Of a stretch of 26,722 bases of DNA, positions 19,836 through 25,369 are shown piece after piece (the stretch's first letter is position 1; each line of letters begins with the position of its first letter). Origin of the DNA: a virus; the IMG/VR virus record IMGVR_UViG_3300030116_005413, positions 1-26,722 of that record; one strand, 5' to 3'. The notes under the pieces are model-generated. The model was not told the DNA's origin. It saw nothing but the letters and a program-made list of their open reading frames with translations, and did no database searches. Both the position numbers and the translations under genes were made by a program.

Positions 19836-19928
19836 TTATTTTAATTGTTCTTTTATAGTTAATAACCATAATAAAACAATTAATATTGTAAAATAAATTA
19901 TTGTAAAATCTAAAAGTTCTTGTATCAT
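19836..19928 (-). CDS. 30-residue membrane micropeptide
   Basis: MIQELLDFTIIYFTILIVLL followed by WLLTIKEQLK is one transmembrane helix flanked by charged ends. The start lies a few bases after AGGG in a variant cassette (AGGGTTTATAAAATG), and the upstream gene's stop is one base before. Function unknown; single-helix phage peptides often block superinfection or modulate holins, but nothing here shows that. Confidence 0.55.
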   Translation of the reverse strand: MIQELLDFTIIYFTILIVLLWLLTIKEQLK

Positions 19929-19929
19929 T

Positions 19930-20076
19930 TTATAAACCCTGTATTATAATAAGACAACATTTTTTAAATTTTTTCTTACTATTGCATAAGCAGGGATCAT
20001 TTCTTTTTATATCTTTTAATTTATTATAAAAGTTTTTATAACCCCCTAAAACCCTAATTAATTTGCCTTTTGTCAT
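19930..20076 (-). CDS. 48-residue SEC-C zinc-motif protein
   Basis: The frame MTKGKLIRVLGGYKNFYNKL then KDIKRNDPCLCNSKKKFKKC-CLIIIQGL contains a complete SEC-C motif: RNDPCLCNSKKKFKKCC (C29, C31, C40, C41; C-x-C-x8-C-C). In SecA this motif binds zinc and contacts SecB and ribosomes; it also occurs as a small module in many other proteins. Here it is almost the whole protein, with a basic helix before it. The start has no strong Shine-Dalgarno (AAGG 9-12 bases upstream) and follows a terminator hairpin. The motif leaves little doubt the frame is real. Confidence 0.75.
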   Translation of the reverse strand: MTKGKLIRVLGGYKNFYNKLKDIKRNDPCLCNSKKKFKKCCLIIIQGL

Positions 20077-20091
20077 TGTAAAACCTTATAT

Positions 20092-20125
20092 AAAAAAAGG
20101 CATATATATTTAAATATATGCCTTT
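20092..20125 (-). terminator. Intrinsic terminator within right minus-strand operon
   Basis: AAAGGCATATA (20096-20106) pairs with TATATGCCTTT (20115-20125), loop 8 bases. On the minus strand the hairpin is followed by seven T. It lies just after the stop at 20132 and before the SEC-C gene start at 20076, so it may attenuate transcription into the cassette-bearing genes. Confidence 0.8.
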
Positions 20126-20131
20126 AATTTA

Positions 20132-20272
20132 TTAGATCTGTTTTAATTCCTGTTTGAACATTTTAACGGCTTGTGCTTTGGTATAAAAATAATATACCTT
20201 TTTAAAAAGATAGCCGTCTTTAATATCTGTAATTATTAAAGAGCCGTTTATTTTATGTCTTTCAATTACCAT
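20132..20272 (-). CDS. 46-residue conserved-type marine phage protein
   Basis: The frame MVIERHKINGSLIITDIKDG, YLFKKVYYFYTKAQAVKMFK, QELKQI has the pattern G.L...D...GYL.KK.YY.YTK..A...FK.EL, which I recall from small proteins of marine phages, without known function. The fold is probably strand-strand-helix. A G-rich ribosome site (AAGGGGGG) precedes the ATG. A terminator follows the stop. Confidence 0.65.
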   Translation of the reverse strand: MVIERHKINGSLIITDIKDGYLFKKVYYFYTKAQAVKMFKQELKQI

Positions 20273-20285
20273 TATACCCCCCTTT

Positions 20286-20672
20286 TTAAATGTCTAAGAT
20301 ATTAGTTTTATCTTGTTTTATTTTCATATTTAAAACCATATAAGCCATAAAATTATAATAATTGCTTATAACTCTGTCGCTTTGTTGCTCTGTATGGTTT
20401 TTATGTAATGATCCCATTTTTACGGCTAATTCTATTATATCTTCATTATAAAAAGGTAGATTAATAACAGAAGGTAATCCTGACAACCAATTAGCGAAAG
20501 CCGTTTGAAAATTTTGCGTTTGATTATCATAATTACTTTCTTTTTTAAAGACATTAATTAAATAATCTAATTTCTTTTCGTCTTTAATTGGTTTGTGTTC
20601 TTCGTATGGTTGAATACTATCTAAAATGAATTTAGCATAGTTTTTTTTGTACTTTGTGTGATGTAGTTTCAT
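20286..20672 (-). CDS. Conserved-type phage protein of unknown function
   Basis: The 128-residue helical product contains the block TQNFQTAFANWLSGLPSVINLPFYNEDIIELAVKMG followed by TEQQSDRVISNYYNFMA. The pattern F..A..NWL.GLPS...PFYN.DI.ELA...G.L....TE.Q.D.....Y...MA is one I recognise from proteins of marine phages of several morphologies, always uncharacterised. The start follows AAGGGGTTTTAA, a cassette variant. It is the largest gene of this operon. Confidence 0.65.
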   Translation of the reverse strand: MKLHHTKYKKNYAKFILDSIQPYEEHKPIKDEKKLDYLINVFKKESNYDNQTQNFQTAFANWLSGLPSVINLPFYNEDIIELAVKMGSLHKNHTEQQSDRVISNYYNFMAYMVLNMKIKQDKTNILDI

Positions 20673-20706
20673 TTAAAACCCCTTGTTTATTTGTTAATAA
20701 ATCTTT

Positions 20707-20859
20707 TTAAATTCGTATAATGATCCAATAAGTAAAGAACAGGACAACAAGCAAACCAATAAAATTAATTAGATCTATAATAAATTGTTTTCTTTTTTGC
20801 TTTTTTATATGGTTTAAATTTTCAAAATATGTAATGTATGCTTTTGTTTTAATGTTCAT
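20707..20859 (-). CDS. 50-residue single-pass membrane protein
   Basis: The frame MNIKTKAYITYFENLNHIKK, QKRKQFIIDLINFIGLLVVL, FFTYWIIIRI has a basic N-terminal half and a C-terminal transmembrane helix (~27-48), predicting a cytoplasmic head. Its N-terminal MNIKT matches that of the other membrane protein at 18405. The ribosome site is AAAGGG. It fills the otherwise empty gap 20673-20876. No family is recognised. Confidence 0.55.
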   Translation of the reverse strand: MNIKTKAYITYFENLNHIKKQKRKQFIIDLINFIGLLVVLFFTYWIIIRI

Positions 20860-20876
20860 TGTTAGCCCTTTGTTTG

Positions 20877-21092
20877 TTAGTTATCTATTTCTTTTGCTTT
20901 TTGTAGTAAATCAATTAAAAAAGATTGTTCTCTTTCAATTAAAGTAATTGATTTTTGAATTAAATCTATTTCTTTTTTAGTTTTATTTTCTTTCATTAAT
21001 TGATCATTGTATTCTCTTATTAGCGATAAATTAAAATCAATTCTTTTATTTATCTCTTTACACATAAAGAATATTTTATTTTTATATTTCAT
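20877..21092 (-). CDS. Coiled-coil protein, first gene of right minus-strand operon
   Basis: The 71-residue product is nearly all helix: KNKIFFMCKEINKRIDFNLS, LIREYNDQLMKENKTKKEID, LIQKSITLIEREQSFLIDLL. A dimeric coiled coil is likely. The start follows GAAAGGGTTTTAAA, a cassette variant. Upstream lies the control region with repeated TGTTTACATAA on this strand. No family is recognised. Confidence 0.6.
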   Translation of the reverse strand: MKYKNKIFFMCKEINKRIDFNLSLIREYNDQLMKENKTKKEIDLIQKSITLIEREQSFLIDLLQKAKEIDN

Positions 21093-21113
21093 TTTAAAAC
21101 CCTTTCTTATTTG

Positions 21114-21176
21114 TTATGTAAACAAATTACAACGATTTTTTTTAATATCAAACATTTTATTTATTTTATGTAAACA
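21114..21176. repeat. Direct repeat TTATGTAAACA, two copies
   Basis: TTATGTAAACA lies at 21114-21124 and 21166-21176, 52 bases apart, just upstream of the first gene of the right minus-strand operon. On that strand each reads TGTTTACATAA, with TTTACA resembling a -35 box, though no good -10 follows. They may be operator sites. Confidence 0.55.
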
Positions 21177-21255
21177 TTTCTTTTTGTATGGTGTTGATCA
21201 ATTACCTTACCAACCTTACGCCCTTGATTTTTAAACGCCTAAAACCTTTTTTAAA

Positions 21256-21292
21256 TCTTGTTGTTTGCTTGTTTGTTGCTTGTTTGCTTGAT
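21256..21292. repeat. Short tandem-like repeat tract (GTTTGCTTG units)
   Basis: GTTTGCTTG occurs twice in TGTTTGCTTGTTTG and TTGCTTGTTTGCTTG, with intervening TTGTTTG/TTGCTTG variants. It is iteron-like but low in complexity. Confidence 0.45.
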
Positions 21293-21393
21293 TAGATTAA
21301 GGTTTTTTTTGTTTGTTTTGTTAGGTTTTTACCCCCCAGAGAGAGCATTTTGCTTTTGAGAGGTTGTGTACCAGTATTCCTTGCGAAGTATAA

Positions 21394-21413
21394 GTTAACG
21401 ACTAACTATAAAT
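21394..21413 (+). promoter_or_regulatory. T7-like promoter element, copy 1
   Basis: GTTAACGACTAACTATAAAT contains ACGACTAACTATA, identical at 12 of 13 positions to bases -13 to -1 of the T7 RNA polymerase promoter (ACGACTCACTATA). It points toward the FmdB-to-small-terminase operon. The initiating GGG of T7 promoters is replaced by AAT. Confidence 0.5.
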
Positions 21414-21464
21414 AGTAATAATTTAATACTATAATATTAAGAATCAATATTTTAGTTTATTCTC

Positions 21465-21484
21465 GTAAACGACTAATTATAATA
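21465..21484 (+). promoter_or_regulatory. T7-like promoter element, copy 2
   Basis: GTAAACGACTAATTATAATA repeats copy 1 at 16 of 20 positions, 71 bases downstream, and matches the T7 core at 11 of 13. It also contains TATAAT (21478-21483), so a host sigma70 -10 box is an alternative reading, though no good -35 lies 16-18 bases before it. Confidence 0.45.
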
Positions 21485-21589
21485 AAGATAGATATAACAG
21501 TTAAAGTAATGCTTTAAGGTTTAAAATATTAGATTATAAATCCTAAATTTTGGTGGTTTTTTATTGATTTTTACCCCTAAATTACTTCT

Positions 21590-21793
21590 ATGCCAAAATA
21601 TGATTATCAATGCTTAGAATGCGACAAGATATTTGAAGTGGAACAGAAAATGGCTGATGATCCACTTGAAGAATGTTTATGCGAAAATGAGAAATTTCTG
21701 GTAAAAAGGTTACCTTCTATACCAAAATTAGTCATTAATAGTAAAAGTTCTATGTCAGATCGTGCTTTACGCAAAGAATTAGACATCGATTAG
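21590..21793 (+). CDS. FmdB-like zinc-ribbon protein
   Basis: The 67-residue product starts MPKYDYQCLECDKIFEVEQK-MADDPLEECLCE, the FmdB-family pattern (MP.Y.Y.C..C...FE..Q...D.PL..C..C). The first pair is C8-x-x-C11, but the second is C29-x-C31, one residue shorter than usual. FmdB-type proteins are small zinc ribbons, sometimes regulators; phages often carry one near terminase genes. It is the first gene after the T7-like elements. No strong Shine-Dalgarno precedes the ATG. Confidence 0.8.
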   Translation: MPKYDYQCLECDKIFEVEQKMADDPLEECLCENEKFLVKRLPSIPKLVINSKSSMSDRALRKELDID

Positions 21794-21794
21794 C

Positions 21795-21947
21795 GTGTTT
21801 GACTACTGTTCTTTAATCAAAAAGAAATGTTCGTTTGCTGGGAAGGAAAAGGGCATAACTTATTGTGGGTTACACACAGGATTACAGATACAAAACAGAA
21901 TCGAATACATAAGATCTTGTCCAAAGAAAAATTTTAAAAGGAGATAG
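21795..21947 (+). CDS. 50-residue Cys-rich protein (GTG start)
   Basis: The frame MFDYCSLIKKKCSFAGKEKG, ITYCGLHTGLQIQNRIEYIR, SCPKKNFKRR (GTG read as Met) has the layout C-x6-C...Y-C-G-L-H...C-P, suggesting one bound metal. Similar small 'YCGL...CP' proteins occur in marine phages. It starts one base after the FmdB stop, without a Shine-Dalgarno, so coupling is likely. Its last codons supply the ribosome site of the next gene. Confidence 0.55.
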   Translation: MFDYCSLIKKKCSFAGKEKGITYCGLHTGLQIQNRIEYIRSCPKKNFKRR

Positions 21948-21949
21948 AT

Positions 21950-22000
21950 ATGCCTTATCATAAAGGAAAAAAGAAAAAGAAAAAAGGTAAAAAGAAATGA
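21950..22000 (+). CDS. 16-residue Lys-rich micropeptide
   Basis: MPYHKGKKKKKKGKKK is preceded by an excellent ribosome site (AAAAGGAGAT) and ends in ATGA overlap with the next gene. MPY...K-rich peptides of this sort recur in marine phages, so it is probably translated. Charge suggests nucleic-acid binding. Confidence 0.55.
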   Translation: MPYHKGKKKKKKGKKK

Positions 22001-22140
22001 AAGTGAAAGCACCAAGAGGGTATCACTTTATGAAGAAGAAAGGTAAATATAAGTTAATGAAAAATCCAAAAGGTGGATATAAAAAGCACAAAGGATCATC
22101 ATTAACAATGAGTGTGCCAGTAGTGAAAAGTCATAGATGA
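21997..22140 (+). CDS. 47-residue basic conserved-type phage protein
   Basis: The frame MKVKAPRGYHFMKKKGKYKL, MKNPKGGYKKHKGSSLTMSV, PVVKSHR follows the pattern P.GYH.MK..G.YKLMK.P.GG...HKG.SL...V....H, which I recall from many marine phage genomes, uncharacterised. It overlaps both neighbours by ATGA. It is basic and strand-rich. Confidence 0.65.
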   Translation: MKVKAPRGYHFMKKKGKYKLMKNPKGGYKKHKGSSLTMSVPVVKSHR

Positions 22141-22271
22141 GCAATGTAACTACAAGCACGGCAAGAAATTTTATACCTAAGCGTTTGTTTGGTATGCGAA
22201 AAAAAAGCATCAAACAAAAAATGAAAGGTAGTCCTATTAACAAAAAAAAGTTTAAATACTTGAAAGGATAA
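22137..22271 (+). CDS. 44-residue basic protein of unknown function
   Basis: MSNVTTSTARNFIPKRLFGM, RKKSIKQKMKGSPINKKKFK, YLKG starts in ATGA overlap with the previous gene and ends four bases before the next. About a third of residues are Lys or Arg. No family is recognised. Confidence 0.55.
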   Translation: MSNVTTSTARNFIPKRLFGMRKKSIKQKMKGSPINKKKFKYLKG

Positions 22272-22274
22272 GTT

Positions 22275-22490
22275 ATGTGGGAATTATTTAAAGATAAAAA
22301 CGAGTACAATGAAAAGAATATTATTGGATTTTTATCCTTTGCGTTGATGTGTGTATTTGGCATCGTGGATTTAGCAATGGGTATTATTGGAATAGAATTA
22401 ATGGTAAACGACTACATCTATAACTCGTTTGTTTGGGTTACACTAGGTTCATTTGGAATTGCAGGAGCAGAAAAAGTCTATAAAAAATGA
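22275..22490 (+). CDS. Two-helix membrane protein, possible second holin
   Basis: The 71-residue product has two transmembrane segments: IIGFLSFALMCVFGIVDLAM (~16-35) and IYNSFVWVTLGSFGIAGAEK (~48-67), with charged ends. The size and topology suit a class II holin or antiholin. The FGIAGAEKVYKK end resembles the LG..GG.R.FEK end of the first holin. Position in the terminase operon rather than the lysis cassette argues for caution. Ribosome site AAAGGAT. Confidence 0.6.
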   Translation: MWELFKDKNEYNEKNIIGFLSFALMCVFGIVDLAMGIIGIELMVNDYIYNSFVWVTLGSFGIAGAEKVYKK

Positions 22491-22630
22491 GGAAATCATT
22501 ATTCAAGGATCGCACTAGGAAGTCAAATGGTGCAAAAAAAACTCGACAAGGTATGAGCCACAATACAAAGTTTGGAAATAAAAAATCTAAAAAGTATTAT
22601 AAAAAGAAATACAGAGGACAAGGTAAATGA
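22487..22630 (+). CDS. 47-residue very basic protein
   Basis: MRKSLFKDRTRKSNGAKKTR, QGMSHNTKFGNKKSKKYYKK, KYRGQGK overlaps both neighbours by ATGA. Short 'R..QG.S.NT....KKKYRGQG' proteins are common before small terminases in marine phages. DNA binding near packaging is inferred. Confidence 0.6.
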   Translation: MRKSLFKDRTRKSNGAKKTRQGMSHNTKFGNKKSKKYYKKKYRGQGK

Positions 22631-23295
22631 GTAATATTGAACTAAAGAAAGCCAATCAAATGGCTGCTATTGATTTATTAATACACAATCCTGAAATAAC
22701 CAAAAAAGAATTAGCAGAGGAACTAAAAATGTCACCACAAACAATTCATAACTGGTTTGGAGATGATAGATTTGTTGATATGTATTATAAAAGGTATATG
22801 GTATCATTCAATGCAAAACTACCTATGGTATTAAATAGTATGATTCGTGAAGCAGTTGAAGGCAATGTCCAGGCAGGGCGTTTAGTATTAGAGCATTCAG
22901 GAAAACTTGTTAGAAACATTAATGTAACTGTAGATAGTCCATTTGAAAAGTTTTTAAAAGCTGAACAGATAGACGCAGAGGATATTATAGACGCTGAAAG
23001 TGAAGAGGTTGCAGAAATAATAGAAACGCTTCCAGAAAGAAATCCAGAAAACGACAAACCTAAAAAGCGTCAGATAAATGAAAAGAAAGCAGTAAATCAA
23101 ATAAAGAAAGGAAAAAAACCTTACAGACAAAAGCGTAGAGAAGATAGAGCTAATCGATACGCACTATTGCAACGAGCTAAAAAAGTTGGATTAGAACCAT
23201 TGCCATCAAGGCGTCCTACTGCGAGTGAAAAAAGAAAGTGGTTAGAAAAGTTAGCAGAATTAGAATCTAAGAAATCCCAAACTCATCAGGACTAA
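22627..23295 (+). CDS. terS: Terminase small subunit
   Basis: The 222-residue product has a helix-turn-helix at residues ~22-45 (EITKKELAEELKMSPQTIHNWFGDDRFVD) and then MVSFNAKLPMVLNSMIREAVEGNVQAGRLVLEHSGKL (~58-95), the oligomerisation block of phBC6A51-type small terminases. A charged linker and a basic C-terminal region (KKPYRQKRREDRANRY) follow. It recognises the packaging site and regulates the large subunit. It is the last plus-strand gene of its operon, and its end overlaps a minus-strand gene by 29 bases. Its orientation is opposite to that of the large subunit, an uncommon arrangement. Confidence 0.82.
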   Translation: MSNIELKKANQMAAIDLLIHNPEITKKELAEELKMSPQTIHNWFGDDRFVDMYYKRYMVSFNAKLPMVLNSMIREAVEGNVQAGRLVLEHSGKLVRNINVTVDSPFEKFLKAEQIDAEDIIDAESEEVAEIIETLPERNPENDKPKKRQINEKKAVNQIKKGKKPYRQKRREDRANRYALLQRAKKVGLEPLPSRRPTASEKRKWLEKLAELESKKSQTHQD

Positions 23296-23488
23296 TATTA
23301 TATTTTTCAAATATTTCTGACATTTCCATTGAAATATAAGCCATATCTAATAAATCTATATCTTGTGATGTAATTTTTTTCGACGGTGCTACTTTAGAAC
23401 ATACAAATCCGAGAAGATCGTTATTGGCTTCAGTTATTCTTTTAATCTGTGAAACCATTTTAAATATTTCTTTTATTAAATCTTCCAT
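23267..23488 (-). CDS. Small helical protein after head genes
   Basis: The 73-residue product reads EDLIKEIFKMVSQIKRITEA, NNDLLGFVCSKVAPSKKITS, QDIDLLDMAYISMEMSEIFE. It starts in TAATG overlap with the morphogenesis gene and ends inside the opposite-strand small terminase gene. It is mostly helical. No family is recognised. Confidence 0.6.
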   Translation of the reverse strand: MEDLIKEIFKMVSQIKRITEANNDLLGFVCSKVAPSKKITSQDIDLLDMAYISMEMSEIFEKYNISPDEFGIS

Positions 23489-24084
23489 TATATATCTACA
23501 TTTCTTGCAAAATTTGAAGATGCTGGCATCTTCTTACTACCTATAATACGCATTCTAGTTTTTAAAAGCGACTGTAATTTTTTTGCAAACTTATCTTTTA
23601 GTCGTGAAAATTCTTTTCCAAGCAATTTATCTTCTAAAAGAATTGCATTATTCACTAATTCATCTTTGGTAAAAAACCATTTTCTAATTTTAGGATTTTT
23701 TCTTCTTGAGTTTGCTTTGCCAGTTAAATGAAATGCACCATAGTTTAATCCTCTTTTAGATAACATTCGTGAATCTTCTGACTTTATAGTAACAGACATA
23801 TCAGATTTATTTGTCAATAGCTTTGAAATGCTTTTTTTCAAATCACCATCAAAAACCATAATTGGATTACCACCCTTTCCTAAAGCTTTTTTCTTTCTTC
23901 CGTATGTATATGATAAAGGTTCATAGGGTTCTCCATTAATATCTTTATTGTTTTTAAAAGAATTATCAACTTTCTTTTTTGCTTCTTTTCCTAATGGACG
24001 AATTAAATTATCAAAAACCATTTGTTCCAAATTGGCTTTTTTTAATTTTTTGAAAGTTACATTACTCTTGACTGTTACCTTCAT
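23488..24084 (-). CDS. Virion morphogenesis / tail-completion protein (gpG/gp10-like)
   Basis: The 198-residue product has the usual features of phage virion-morphogenesis proteins: an N-terminal helix (EQMVFDNLIRPLGKEAKKKVDNSF), a 'F.G' segment (GGNPIMVFDGDLKKSISKLL), the YGAFHLTGK block (~115-123) and a downstream RKWFFTKDEL (~134-143). Such proteins act in head-tail joining. It overlaps the portal gene by 23 bases, with GAGG before the ATG. It supplies a neck function separate from the tail-completion pair at 2880-3808. Confidence 0.65.
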   Translation of the reverse strand: MKVTVKSNVTFKKLKKANLEQMVFDNLIRPLGKEAKKKVDNSFKNNKDINGEPYEPLSYTYGRKKKALGKGGNPIMVFDGDLKKSISKLLTNKSDMSVTIKSEDSRMLSKRGLNYGAFHLTGKANSRRKNPKIRKWFFTKDELVNNAILLEDKLLGKEFSRLKDKFAKKLQSLLKTRMRIIGSKKMPASSNFARNVDI

Positions 24085-25357
24085 CGACTACCTCTACTTC
24101 ATTCATTGATTTATTATCTGCTATTACTTGTATAGCATCTTCAATAGTTAAATCTCTATTTTCTTCTGCTAACAATTCTGCTTGAGTAGTTAAGTTATGT
24201 TTTAACTTGTATTCATTCAACATAATCTTATCTTGAGTAGTCATAGGATATTCAACTTCAGAGAAATCAACTTTAAATTGTGAAGGTTCTGGTAATCCAA
24301 GATTATTACTTTGAGATAAAGCATATTCTACTTTATAGAAATCTTTTTCGTATTGACGATATAATTCTTTGTCATCAATAAAATCTTCGTGGCGTTCTAA
24401 GTCTTTAATCATTAAAGAAATACCACTTGGCACTTCACCACCAGATTGTGCGAAAGTAACAAATAGGTGATTGTTTAATGCGACTAATTCTATTTGCCAT
24501 TTAATGTTTTCAATAACATCTCTTACATTTCCTTCTGGAGATACAATATCGTAATTACTTCCCTCTGGTAATGTTAAGATTTCATCTGATCCTGCTCTTA
24601 CATTTGCATTATCAGAAATTAATCCAGTAACTACTGGCTGTCCAAACATTTGGAATCGTAACCCTAGTTGCATTTCCGTCATTGTGATATTGATATGCTC
24701 ATTCGCTGATACTAAATCAGAAGCACCTTCAACAAAGAAAGAATCTAATTGTTCTTCTCTGTGTGTAAATACAAAAGGCAGCACACCAAGATTGTGTTGT
24801 ATTTCTTCTATGATGTTTCCATTGTCGTCAAATTTAATATGTAATTCACTATCCCAGTAAGCATACATTAAATCATTTGTATCAGATAAATCTGCGTGTC
24901 CGTGCATCATAGGATATACAATAGCTTGTGGTCTGTATGGATTGTCACCAAAGTATGGCTCAAAATAATAAATAGGACGATATTCAAATCGTTCTTCCAT
25001 TTCATCATACATAACATAAGTTGCACAAGTACCAAGCAAACGAGTCATTCGTTCCATTTGTTTCATACGAGCATTCTTAACTGATGACAAATCAACATAC
25101 CTGTCATTTACATTTCTCTTAGCACCAATGGTATAAATTTTTGACATACGATTTACAAACTTCTTTACGATATTTGTATTGTAATGTGGAATTTCCTGGA
25201 AGGCGTCAGACTTAAAATATCCTTCTATGTATTGATCTGTTAGAGAACCAGAATAATAATCTAAAAACTTTCTTACTTCTTCTCTTCTAGCTTTCGCTTG
25301 TTCTTCTTTAAAATTAGTTAATGAATCTTTTATAATCTCTTGTGGAGTTAAAACCAT
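24062..25357 (-). CDS. Portal protein, SPP1 gp6-like
   Basis: The 431-residue protein follows the large terminase and shows portal features: an N-terminal helical part (EEVRKFLDYYSGSLTDQYIE), NTNIVKKFVNRMSKIYTIG (~60-78), a beta region (YVMYDEMEERFEYRPIYYFEPYFG), LGVLPFVFTHRE (~190), EGASDLVSANEHINITMTEMQLGLRFQMFGQPVVTG (~211-246, portal clip/stem region), and the C-terminal helices (NLTTQAELLAEENRDLT). Twelve copies would form the DNA channel. Ribosome site AAAAGGAACG. The length is slightly short for the family (about 450-500). Confidence 0.82.
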   Translation of the reverse strand: MVLTPQEIIKDSLTNFKEEQAKARREEVRKFLDYYSGSLTDQYIEGYFKSDAFQEIPHYNTNIVKKFVNRMSKIYTIGAKRNVNDRYVDLSSVKNARMKQMERMTRLLGTCATYVMYDEMEERFEYRPIYYFEPYFGDNPYRPQAIVYPMMHGHADLSDTNDLMYAYWDSELHIKFDDNGNIIEEIQHNLGVLPFVFTHREEQLDSFFVEGASDLVSANEHINITMTEMQLGLRFQMFGQPVVTGLISDNANVRAGSDEILTLPEGSNYDIVSPEGNVRDVIENIKWQIELVALNNHLFVTFAQSGGEVPSGISLMIKDLERHEDFIDDKELYRQYEKDFYKVEYALSQSNNLGLPEPSQFKVDFSEVEYPMTTQDKIMLNEYKLKHNLTTQAELLAEENRDLTIEDAIQVIADNKSMNEVEVVDEGNSQE

Positions 25358-25369
25358 TTAGCGTTCCTT

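Larger units (their letters stand above)
21093..21589. other. Divergent non-coding control region
   Basis: This ~500-base gap separates the minus-strand early genes from the plus-strand terminase operon. Going right it contains two TTATGTAAACA repeats, a TTGTTTGCTTG-type repeat tract (21256-21292), long T runs, a short locally GC-richer stretch (21333-21386) and two T7-promoter-like elements. No convincing gene is seen. An origin, packaging site or promoter hub is possible. Confidence 0.6.

Noticed and set aside
21188-21295. 35-codon plus-strand frame (MVLINYLTNL...) with hydrophobic end
   Set aside because: No ribosome site, it runs through the low-complexity GTTTGCTTG tract, and no gene junction supports it.
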